Assembly: GCA_023438245.1 (NCBI GenBank)
Contig: JAEXRD010000047.1
Location: 1 to 12,314 of the forward strand
Direction: 5' to 3'
Source of the DNA: Pseudomonadota bacterium
Lineage (GTDB): Bacteria; Desulfobacterota; Desulfovibrionia; Desulfovibrionales; Desulfovibrionaceae
Length of the DNA stretch: 12,314 nucleotides
Position 1 is the first letter of the stretch, and each line of letters begins with the position of its first letter. Of the stretch, positions 6,117-12,314 are shown piece after piece. The notes beneath the pieces were generated by a model. That model had not been told where the DNA came from and made no database searches. It saw only the letters and a list, made by a program, of their open reading frames with translations. The position numbers and the translations under genes are program-made.

Positions 6117-7205
6117 ATGCCCGGACTCTACATCGGCTCCACCTCCGGCTATTCCGGCAAGAACACCGTCACCGTGGGCCTGGGCCTGGCGCTCAAGCAG
6201 GCGGGGCTGTCCATCGGCTACATGAAGCCCGTGGGGGCCATGCCCGTGGAGACCGGCCAGGGCCTGGCCGACGAGGACGCGCTCTTCGTGCGCGAGGCCC
6301 TGGGCCTCTCCGGAGACCCGGCGCACACCCCCGAGGCCATGACCCCGGTGGTGGTGACCCACGACTTCAAGCGCGAGGCCTTCGAGAACACGCTGCCGGG
6401 CATGATGGACGGCGGGCTCATGGCCAAGGTCAAGGGCGCGTACGACGGGCTCAGCGCGGGGCGCGACGTGACCCTGGTGGCGGGCAGCGGCGGCATGTAC
6501 TCCGGCAAGTACAGCGGGCTGGACGCCGTGAGCATGGTGGCGGCCCTGGGGCTCAAGGCCCTGGTCATCGACCGCTTCGAGAAGGAGTTGAACTACGACC
6601 TCTTGCTGATGCTGCGCGAGCAGATGGGCGACGGACTGGCGGGCGTGGTGCTGAACGACGTGCCCCCGGCCTTCCTGGACGAGGTGGAGAACCACCTGGC
6701 CCCGTTCCTGGAGAGCCGCGGCGTGCCCGTGCTGGGCATCCTCCCGCGCGACCCGCTCATGGGCTCCATCACCGTGGGCGACCTGGCCCTGCGCCTGGGC
6801 GGCAAGGTCATCAGCGCCCACCACCGCACCGACCGCGTGGTCTCGCAGTTCCTCATCGGCACCATGCAGGTGGAGAACTTCATGCTGCACTTCCGCAAGA
6901 AGAAGAACGCCGCGGTCATCGTCGGCGGCGACCGCGCGGACGTGCAGCTGGTGGCCCTGGAGGGCGACTGCCCCTGCCTGGTGCTCACCGGCAACCTCTA
7001 CCCCAACGACGTGATTCTGACGCGCTCGGAGGTGCTGGAGACCAGCATCATCATCGTGCGCGAGGACACCTTCACCGTGGCCAAGAAGATGGAGAACCTG
7101 CTCATCCGCCACAAGATGCGCGACGCCGTGAAGGTGCGCCAGGGCGCGGAGCTGGTGGCCCGGCACCTGAAGCTGGACGCCCTGCGCCAGACCCTGGGCC
7201 TGTAG
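6117..7205 (+). CDS. BioD-like/DRTGG-domain protein (phosphotransacetylase N-terminal half homologue)
   Basis: A 362-residue cytoplasmic protein resembling the N-terminal regulatory portion of long phosphotransacetylases (COG0857 type), without the catalytic PTA domain. Residues 1-205 form a P-loop, BioD/CobB-like domain: the loop GSTSGYSGKNTV (7-18) places K15 as in a Walker A but has N16 where Thr/Ser usually follows. GYMKPVG and the GSGGMYSGKY segment match the BioD-like fold. Residues about 210-330 form a DRTGG-type domain, with GGDRADVQ as its counterpart of the naming motif. In E. coli Pta these domains mediate allosteric control by metabolites, so a regulatory or sensing role toward acetyl-CoA/acetate metabolism is likely but inferred. 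Start ATG 6117 follows AAGGAGG at 5 nt. It lies 35 bp after the ligase gene, strongly suggesting co-transcription and a shared job. Confidence 0.88.
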   Translation: MPGLYIGSTSGYSGKNTVTVGLGLALKQAGLSIGYMKPVGAMPVETGQGLADEDALFVREALGLSGDPAHTPEAMTPVVVTHDFKREAFENTLPGMMDGGLMAKVKGAYDGLSAGRDVTLVAGSGGMYSGKYSGLDAVSMVAALGLKALVIDRFEKELNYDLLLMLREQMGDGLAGVVLNDVPPAFLDEVENHLAPFLESRGVPVLGILPRDPLMGSITVGDLALRLGGKVISAHHRTDRVVSQFLIGTMQVENFMLHFRKKKNAAVIVGGDRADVQLVALEGDCPCLVLTGNLYPNDVILTRSEVLETSIIIVREDTFTVAKKMENLLIRHKMRDAVKVRQGAELVARHLKLDALRQTLGL

Positions 7206-7206
7206 C

Positions 7207-7875
7207 ATGGCCGGGATTCGGCGGGCGGGCCTGGCCTGGCTCGCGGTGCTGCTCCTTGCCGGCGCCTGTGCCGGCTGCGGCTCCGCCGCCTTCGCCTGGC
7301 CCGCGCCGCGCCAGCGCCCGCAGGCCCAGACCCCCCGCGACATCGAGGTGACGGGCGCGCGCGTGCTGGACAGCGGCCTGCTGGAGCCCCTGCCCGCGCG
7401 CGAGGACGCTCCCCGGCCCAGCGGCCCCCCGACGCTCCTCGGCGGGGTGGGGGGCGTGGAGGGCGTGGTGGCCATACCGGGCGAGGTGCGCCCGCAGGAC
7501 CGGCTGGCGACCCCGCCGGAGCGCGAGTACCGGCCCCTGTCCCAGGCGGCCAAGGTCTATGCCCTGCCCGGCCAGGCCGTGGGCTTCGGCTACGTGCTGG
7601 CGGGCTCGCCCCTGGGCGCTGAGGTGCCCGTGGAGGTGGTGGTGGCCTTGCCGCAGGGGGAGGGGGGCGGCCCGCGCCGCACCGTGGCTCTGGAGCGCGA
7701 GGGGGTGCTGGGCCGCGCGGACTGGGCGGCCTGGGACTTCGCCCCGGACGTGCCCGTGGAGGGCGGCCAGTACGTCATCGAGCTGCGCTGCCAGGGCGTG
7801 GAGCTGGCGCGCCGGGCCTTCCTGGTCGCGCCGCGCGCCGTGCCCGCGAGTCCGGCAAAAGAGCCGGGCCGCTAG
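7207..7875 (+). CDS. Exported hypothetical protein (possible lipoprotein)
   Basis: A 222-residue protein with an N-terminal export signal: basic IRR, then hydrophobic LAWLAVLLLAGA. Cleavage could be at C21 (LAGA-C, an imperfect lipobox with Ala at -3) or by signal peptidase I after A30 (AFA-W), so it is either a lipoprotein or periplasmic. The region 33-115 is Pro/Arg-rich and looks disordered. The C-terminal 115-210 looks like a beta-sandwich: VGFGYVLAGSP, VEVVVALP, AWDFAPDVPVEGGQYVIEL and LARRAFLV. The pattern recalls DUF3859-like domains, but I am not sure of this. ATG 7207 lies one base after the DRTGG gene's stop with no good Shine-Dalgarno, so translation is probably by reinitiation after the upstream gene. 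Its TAG stop overlaps that of the convergent cysteine-rich gene. Function unknown. Confidence 0.8.
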   Translation: MAGIRRAGLAWLAVLLLAGACAGCGSAAFAWPAPRQRPQAQTPRDIEVTGARVLDSGLLEPLPAREDAPRPSGPPTLLGGVGGVEGVVAIPGEVRPQDRLATPPEREYRPLSQAAKVYALPGQAVGFGYVLAGSPLGAEVPVEVVVALPQGEGGGPRRTVALEREGVLGRADWAAWDFAPDVPVEGGQYVIELRCQGVELARRAFLVAPRAVPASPAKEPGR

Positions 7876-8153
7876 TCCCGCTTGCGCACGTCCAGCCGCC
7901 AGGGATTGTGCCGGGCGCAGCAGCCCTGGCCCACGAACAGCGGCCCCAGGTCCACCCCGGGCCGGGGATTCAGCACCAGGTCGCAGGCGTAGCGCTCGCC
8001 GGTCCACACCAGGGCCGGGCAGCGCGGTACGTATCCGTACGCGGCCTGGGAGACCTCGCAGGGATTGTCCAGGCAGCACCAGCCGCAGCCCAGGCAAGGC
8101 AGCGGGGGCAGGCCGGGGTCCTTGGGGGAGAAGAAATCGTCGAGTCCGGTCAT
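7872..8153 (-). CDS. Small cysteine-cluster protein (YkgJ/zinc-iron-chelating-like)
   Basis: A 93-residue protein with nine cysteines: C20, C23, C26, C27, C32, C45, C57, C78 and C79. The core CLGCGWCCLDNPC followed by CPAL, YACDL and GCC resembles the CxxCxxCC pattern of the YkgJ-like putative zinc- or iron-chelating family. A metal-binding role is therefore likely, though no reaction is known. Many members are longer, so this is a compact version. There is no signal peptide or membrane segment, which suggests a cytoplasmic location. The only plausible start is ATG at 8153, with no clear Shine-Dalgarno before it on the minus strand, so expression may be low or leaderless. It is convergent with the exported-protein gene, sharing CTAG, and divergent from the kinase gene. 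Confidence 0.78.
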   Translation of the reverse strand: MTGLDDFFSPKDPGLPPLPCLGCGWCCLDNPCEVSQAAYGYVPRCPALVWTGERYACDLVLNPRPGVDLGPLFVGQGCCARHNPWRLDVRKRD

Positions 8154-8354
8154 GGGGGCAGGATAGGCCAGGGGCGTCGGCTTGGCAACCGGGGCGGCGG
8201 GCCTGCCGCGGCGGCTGTCGGGTTACGCACTCGTAGCTGGATTCCCGATTGCGTTTTGGCGTGTTCTGGTGCAGTTGTTTGAAAGTGGATGGATTGCGCC
8301 CGCCGCGTCCCCACGAGGCGGCAACGCCTGCGCATTCGCACCACCTGGAGGCCC

Positions 8355-11300
8355 ATGGCTCAGCCCCCCCGCTGGGATCTTCGCGGAGCGACCCCCCGTG
8401 TCCTGGTCGGCATCCTCGCCGTGGGGCTGGCGGTCGGCCTGCGGCTGGCCCTGGTGGACATCCTGGGGCCCAGAACGCCGTTTCTGACCTTCTACCCCGC
8501 AGTGATGCTGTCCGCGCTGGTGGGCGGGGCCGCGTCCGGCCTCGTCGCCACCGCCGGCCTGGGGCTGGCCGCCTACTTCTGGGTGCTGCCCCAGCTCGCG
8601 CCGTTCATCCTTTCCGAGGCCAGCTGGCTGGCGCTCGGCGTGTTCGTGGCCAGCGGCGCGGTGGTCTCCGCCGTGGCCGAGGGGCTCTTGCGCGCGCGCA
8701 GGCGCGCCGCCCTGCTGGAGGCCGAGGCCGTCCTGACCTCCCAGCGCTGCGAGCTGGACGCCGCCTCCCGCCGCCTGGCCGACCTGGTGGAGTCCACCAG
8801 CGACGCCATCCTGGGCGTGGACATGACCGGGGCCGTCACCAGCTGGAACAAGGGGGCCGAGCGCCTCTACGGCTACAGCGCCGCCGAGGCCGTGGGCCGC
8901 AACGCCGTGGATCTGCTGGCGCCGCCGGAGGGTGTGGGCGAGATGAACTCCCTGCTGGAGCGCATCATCGTCGCCGGAAAGGTGCACAGCTACGAGACCC
9001 GGCGCAGGAGCAAGGACGGAACCGTGCTGGACGTGGCCGTGACGCTCTCGCCCATCCGGGCCTCGGACTGCACGCTGGCCGGGGCCTCCGTGGTGGTGCG
9101 CGACATCAGCGACCAGAAGCGCGCCCAGCAGGCCCTGCGCGAGAGCGAGGAGCGCTTCCGCGTCGTGGTGGAGGGCACGGACAACCTCATCACCCGCGTG
9201 GACGGCCAGGGCCGCCTGCTCTACGTCAACCCCGTGGCGCGGCGCATCTTCGGCCTGGAGCCGGAGCAGTGCCTGGGCCGCCTGGCCTATGACTTCGTGC
9301 ATCCCGGGGACCGCGAGGCCACCATGCGGGCCTTCGCCGGGTGGGTGGCCGGGCGTCAGGCCGGGGCCAACATCGTCAACCGCCAGGTCTCGTCCACGGG
9401 CCAGACGCGGATACTGTCCTGGACCGTCCAGCTGCACTACGGCCAGGACGGGCGGCTCGTCGCGGTGGACAGCATCGCCCAGGACATCACCGAACTCAAG
9501 GAGGCCGAGCAGGCCCTGCGCGAGAGCGAGCGCAGGCTGCGCTACTCCCAGGAGATCGCCCGGCTCGGGCAGTGGCAGCTGGACCTGGGGACCGGCCAGC
9601 TGAGCTGGTGCAAGGGCGTGTACGCCATGTTCGAGCTCGACCCGGCCGAGGCCCAGCCCTCTTACGGGAAGTTCCTGGCCCTGGTGCACCCCGACGACCG
9701 CCAGGCCGTGGACGAGGCCTACCGCAAGTCCCTCGAGGCGCGCAGCGAGTATTCCATCGTGCACAGGCTGAGGATGCCCGACGGGCGCGTGAAGTGGATC
9801 AAGGAGCTCTGCCGCCACGAGTTCGGGCCGGACGGCCAGCCGCTGCGCTCCCTGGGCGTGGCCCAGGACATCACGGAGCTGAAGCAGGCCGAGGAGGCCC
9901 TGCGCGCCAGCGAGCTGTTCTCGCGCGGCATCGTCGAGAACAGCCCGGACTGCATCAAGCTGCTGAACGCCGCCGGGGAGCTGACCTTCATCAGCGGCGG
10001 CGGCCTGCGGCTGCTGGAGCTGGAGAGCGTCGAGCCGGTGCTGGGCAGGCCCTACGCCGAGTTCTGGAAAGGCTCGGACCGCGAGCGGCTGGACGAGGCC
10101 ATGCGCGCGGCCCGGGCGAGCGGCCTGGGCAGGTTCGAGGGCTACTGCCCCACGGCCACGGGCACGCCCAAATGGTGGGACGTGACCATCTCGCCCCTGC
10201 CCGGCCTCCCGGGCCAGCCCGGCCGCTTCCTGGTCATCTCCCGCGACATCACCGAGCGCAGGCAGGCGGCGGAGGCCCTGCGCGGGGAGCGCGAGCGCCT
10301 GGCCACCATCATCGACACCAACTCGGACCTGATGTTCCTGAAGGACTCCGAGCTGCGCTACCTGGCGGCCAACGCCGCGCACAAGGAGGCCCTGGGCATC
10401 GATCCCCAGGCCATGATCGGCCGCCGCGACGCGGACTTCATGGCCCGGGAGATGGCCCAGAGCTGCGAGGACAGCGACCGCGCGGCCCTGGAGTCCGGCT
10501 CGGTGCTGCGCGAGGAGCAGATTCTGGGCCGCTGGTACCGCGTGGCCAAGAAGCGCGTGGCCGACGACCAGGGCCGGGTGCTGGGCGTGGCCGGGCTCAT
10601 TTCCGACATCACCCAGGACATGCTGGCCTTCGAGGCCCTGCGCGAGAGCGAGGAGCGCTTCCGCCAGCTGGTGGAGCACGCCCCGGACGGCATCTTCGTG
10701 CAGACCGAGGGGCGCTTCTCCTACGTCAACCGCGCGCTGCTGGACCTGTACGGGGCCAGCGAGCCGCACCAGGTCCTGGGCCATTCCGTGGCCTCCCGCG
10801 TGCATCCGGACTTTCAAGACCTCGTGGCCGAGCGCATCCGCCTGCTCAACGAGGAGCGCGTGGCCGTGCCGCTCATGGAGATGCGCCACATGCGCCTGGA
10901 CGGCAGCCCCGTGGACGTGGAGGTCTCCGCCGTGCCCATGGTCTACGGCGGCAAGCCCGGCGGCCTGGCCTTCATGCGCGACGTCCACGAGCGCAAGCGC
11001 CTGGAATCCCTGCGCGAGGACATGGAGCGCATCGCCCGCCACGACCTCAAGACCCCGCTCAACGCCGTCATCAACCTGCCGCTTCTGCTGCTCGACGGCG
11101 AGGGCCTGAGCCAGGAGCAGGCCGAGATGCTGCGCATGATCCACGAGGCGGGCCTGCGCATGCTCGACCAGATCGACCAGTCCCTCACGCTCTACCGCAT
11201 CGAGACCAGGACCTTCGAGCTGGACCCCCAGCCCGTGGACCTGCCCGAACTGCTGGCGCGCGTGGCGGGCGACCTCTCCACCATGGCGCGCGGCCTGGGC

Positions 11301-11684
11301 GTGGCCATCGAGCTGGAGCAGGACGCCGAGGCGCTGGTGGTGCGCGGCGATGCGCTCTTGTGCCGCACCATGCTGGGCAACCTGCTCAAGAACGCGGTGG
11401 AGGCCACCGGGCGCGGCGGCCAGGTGCGGGTGCGGCTGGAGCGCCTGGACGGCGAGGCCTGCGTGGTGGTGCGCAACCCCGGCCTGGTGCCGGAGGACCT
11501 GCGCGACAGATTCTTCGAAAAGTACGTCAGCGCGGGCAAGCGGCGCGGGGCGGGCCTGGGCACCTACTCGGCGCGGCTCTCCGCCGAGGCCCAGGGCGGG
11601 CGCATCGCCATGGAGACGGGCGAGGAGCGCGGCACCGAGATCACCGTGTGCCTGCCGCTGTGGGCGCGGGAGGAGCAGGCGTGA
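8355..11684 (+). CDS. Membrane-bound multi-PAS sensor histidine kinase with DUF4118
   Basis: A 1109-residue inner-membrane sensor kinase. Residues about 14-112 are a DUF4118-type four-helix membrane domain (TM about 15-36, 42-58, 60-78, 90-110; TPFLTFYPAVMLSALVGG). Then come about six PAS domains at roughly 140-252, 268-385, 395-510, 519-636, 650-755 and 770-880, each ending in a signal helix such as DITELK or RDISDQK followed by ALRESEE-like linkers. The third has the HPDDR motif of PAS_3. The HisKA domain has the phospho-accepting H896 in RHDLKTPL. The HATPase has an N-box (NLLKNAVEA, N1013), but the usual DxGxG is replaced by NPGLVPEDL with FFEKY and GAGLGTYSA; this appears to be a feature of a kinase subfamily. 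ATG 8355 (GGAGG only 3 nt before) is preferred because the membrane domain begins soon after; ATG 8289 would add 22 Arg-rich residues. The signal is unknown and no response regulator gene is adjacent. Confidence 0.92.
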   Translation: MAQPPRWDLRGATPRVLVGILAVGLAVGLRLALVDILGPRTPFLTFYPAVMLSALVGGAASGLVATAGLGLAAYFWVLPQLAPFILSEASWLALGVFVASGAVVSAVAEGLLRARRRAALLEAEAVLTSQRCELDAASRRLADLVESTSDAILGVDMTGAVTSWNKGAERLYGYSAAEAVGRNAVDLLAPPEGVGEMNSLLERIIVAGKVHSYETRRRSKDGTVLDVAVTLSPIRASDCTLAGASVVVRDISDQKRAQQALRESEERFRVVVEGTDNLITRVDGQGRLLYVNPVARRIFGLEPEQCLGRLAYDFVHPGDREATMRAFAGWVAGRQAGANIVNRQVSSTGQTRILSWTVQLHYGQDGRLVAVDSIAQDITELKEAEQALRESERRLRYSQEIARLGQWQLDLGTGQLSWCKGVYAMFELDPAEAQPSYGKFLALVHPDDRQAVDEAYRKSLEARSEYSIVHRLRMPDGRVKWIKELCRHEFGPDGQPLRSLGVAQDITELKQAEEALRASELFSRGIVENSPDCIKLLNAAGELTFISGGGLRLLELESVEPVLGRPYAEFWKGSDRERLDEAMRAARASGLGRFEGYCPTATGTPKWWDVTISPLPGLPGQPGRFLVISRDITERRQAAEALRGERERLATIIDTNSDLMFLKDSELRYLAANAAHKEALGIDPQAMIGRRDADFMAREMAQSCEDSDRAALESGSVLREEQILGRWYRVAKKRVADDQGRVLGVAGLISDITQDMLAFEALRESEERFRQLVEHAPDGIFVQTEGRFSYVNRALLDLYGASEPHQVLGHSVASRVHPDFQDLVAERIRLLNEERVAVPLMEMRHMRLDGSPVDVEVSAVPMVYGGKPGGLAFMRDVHERKRLESLREDMERIARHDLKTPLNAVINLPLLLLDGEGLSQEQAEMLRMIHEAGLRMLDQIDQSLTLYRIETRTFELDPQPVDLPELLARVAGDLSTMARGLGVAIELEQDAEALVVRGDALLCRTMLGNLLKNAVEATGRGGQVRVRLERLDGEACVVVRNPGLVPEDLRDRFFEKYVSAGKRRGAGLGTYSARLSAEAQGGRIAMETGEERGTEITVCLPLWAREEQA
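9130..9161 (+). repeat. 32-nt direct repeat in PAS linker, copy 1
   Basis: This stretch (starting AGGCCCTGCGCGAGAGCGAG) is identical over 32 bases to 10633-10664 and encodes the linker ALRESEERF between PAS domains 1 and 2. The first 20 bases recur at 9511-9530. It reflects internal duplication of PAS-linker modules in the kinase gene. Confidence 0.85.
9511..9530 (+). repeat. 20-nt partial copy of the PAS linker repeat
   Basis: Identical to the first 20 bases of the repeat at 9130-9161. It lies in the linker between PAS domains 2 and 3 and encodes ALRESE. Confidence 0.8.
10633..10664 (+). repeat. 32-nt direct repeat in PAS linker, copy 2
   Basis: Identical over 32 bases to 9130-9161. It lies in the linker between PAS domains 5 and 6 and again encodes ALRESEERF, in the same frame. 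Confidence 0.85.
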
Positions 11685-12097
11685 GGCACCATCGCAAGGA
11701 ACTGTGGTTCCGCATTCCGGGCCGCCGGGGCTTCGTGAACATCACGCCCCAGGTGCAGCAGGCCGTGGACGAGTCCGGGGTGCGGGAAGGCCTGTGCCTG
11801 GTCAACGCCATGCACATCACCGCCAGCGTTTTCGTCAACGATGACGAGTCCGGGCTGCACCACGACTACGAGAAATGGCTGGAACGCCTGGCCCCGCACG
11901 AGCCGGTGGGCCAGTACCGCCATAACGTGGGCGAGGACAACGCCGACGCGCACATGAAACGCCAGATCATGGGGCGGGAGTCGGTCGTCGCCGTCACCGG
12001 GGGCAGGCTCGACCTCGGCCCCTGGGAGCAGGTGTTCTACGGCGAGTTCGACGGCGGGCGCGACAAGCGCGTGCTCATCAAGATCATCGGCGAGTAG
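11681..12097 (+). CDS. yjbQ: YjbQ/UPF0047 family protein
   Basis: A 138-residue cytoplasmic protein covering the whole UPF0047 fold. Family hallmarks visible are NAMHITASV with H45, VNDDES (about 53-57), YRHN with H81, EDNADAHMK with D86/N87/H91, and GRLDLGPWEQVF with W115, then EFDGGRDKRVLI near the end. The clustered His/Asp/Asn residues line a pocket in solved family structures. A weak thiamine-phosphate-synthase-like activity has been reported for E. coli YjbQ, but the physiological role is unsettled. Start GTG 11681 overlaps the kinase stop (GTGA) and has AGGAG 5 nt upstream inside the kinase gene, so the two are translationally coupled. Its last 14 bases overlap the convergent minus-strand gene at the window's edge. 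Confidence 0.93.
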   Translation: MRHHRKELWFRIPGRRGFVNITPQVQQAVDESGVREGLCLVNAMHITASVFVNDDESGLHHDYEKWLERLAPHEPVGQYRHNVGEDNADAHMKRQIMGRESVVAVTGGRLDLGPWEQVFYGEFDGGRDKRVLIKIIGE

Positions 12098-12314
12098 CGA
12101 GGATGCCGCCGCCCCTGCGCGCCGGGTTTTTTCCGGGCAGGAAGGTCACGCGCAGGAATTCCGGGTCCAGGAAGCGCAGCGGGTTGTCCACGCAGGCATC
12201 GGGCAGCAGGTGCCACCAGCGGTAGCCCAGGGCGCGGAAGTGCGCGCGCGCGCGGCCGTGGTGGCCCAGCTCGCGGGCGGCGGCCAGGGCGGCGTGGCGC
12301 GGGCCCCCCGCGGG
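12084..12314 (-). CDS. Unidentified protein, C-terminal fragment (5' end outside window)
   Basis: Reading the minus strand from base 12314, one frame stays open for 76 codons to TGA at 12084-12086. Third positions are almost all G or C up to about 12130, typical of real genes in this window. The peptide contains ALGYRWWHLLPDACVDNPLR, then FLDPEFLRVTFLPGKN and a basic Arg/Gly tail. The aromatic WWHLLPDAC segment looks like a folded-domain motif, but I do not recognise the family. The final dozen residues overlap the end of the yjbQ-like gene, so the exact stop may be lineage-specific. No transmembrane segment is visible in this part. Confidence 0.65.
   Translation of the reverse strand, partial: PAGGPRHAALAAARELGHHGRARAHFRALGYRWWHLLPDACVDNPLRFLDPEFLRVTFLPGKNPARRGGGILATRR

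Noticed and set aside
8257..8272. Sigma-54-like TGG...GC before the kinase gene
   Set aside because: GG to GC spacing is 13 rather than 12 nt, and sigma-54 spacing is strict.
8289..8354. Alternative kinase start at ATG 8289
   Set aside because: It would add an Arg-rich stretch of 22 residues with no resemblance to a domain and a poor ribosome site; ATG 8355 has GGAGG nearby and leads into the membrane domain. It cannot be fully excluded because the GGAGG spacing is only 3 nt.
8223..11144. A 973-codon open frame on the minus strand, antisense to the kinase
   Set aside because: GC-rich coding sequence with few A/T-rich stops leaves antisense frames open; the peptide is a low-complexity His/Ala/Gly/Leu-rich string and the opposite strand encodes clear domains.
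12115..12150. GC-rich stretch followed by TTTTTT after yjbQ as a terminator
   Set aside because: No convincing stem precedes the T run, and the bases are codons of the minus-strand gene.

Overview
This window is a GC-rich, densely packed chromosomal segment. Its gene set (a divergent REC-TPR gene and flagellin, an ADP-forming-type acyl-CoA ligase beside a Pta-like BioD/DRTGG protein, and a DUF4118 multi-PAS kinase), the strong G/C preference at third codon positions and the sigma-54-type flagellin promoter all suggest a Desulfovibrio-like bacterium (Desulfovibrionales). That assignment is inference from gene style; no rRNA or other marker is present. Nothing in the window looks like a phage, transposon, CRISPR array or recent insertion.

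Layout. (1) 1-261: the 3' end of a plus-strand TPR protein. (2) 258-1595, minus: a response-regulator receiver domain fused to TPR repeats. (3) 1596-1890: an AT-richer divergent control region with a sigma-54-type promoter at 1827-1842, then a perfect 18-nt hairpin (1873-1890) that carries the flagellin Shine-Dalgarno in its loop. (4) 1891-2865, plus: a 324-residue flagellin, ended by a strong intrinsic terminator at 2904-2942. (5) 2971-3705, minus: rnc (RNase III). (6) 3739-7875, plus, a probable operon: an ADP-forming-type acyl-CoA ligase/CoA-binding protein whose ATP-grasp half looks degenerate, a stand-alone BioD-like + DRTGG protein resembling the regulatory half of phosphotransacetylase, and an exported protein. 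(7) 7872-8153, minus: a small cysteine-cluster protein. (8) 8355-11684, plus: a membrane-bound histidine kinase (DUF4118, about six PAS domains, HisKA, HATPase), overlapping at GTGA with (9) 11681-12097, a YjbQ/UPF0047 protein. (10) 12084-12314, minus: the 3' end of an unidentified gene.

How the genes relate. The flagellin region shows transcriptional control (sigma-54) and, by its leader structure, probable translational control by a CsrA-type protein. The divergent REC-TPR protein is a candidate partner in motility signalling. The ligase/DRTGG pair suggests acyl-CoA or acetate metabolism or its sensing. The kinase has no response regulator beside it and is an orphan in this window.

The points most worth a second look are the CsrA-like hairpin on the flagellin start, the loss of key ATP-grasp residues in the ligase paired with a Pta-like regulatory protein, and the strong TAG stop-codon preference (9 of 11 genes).
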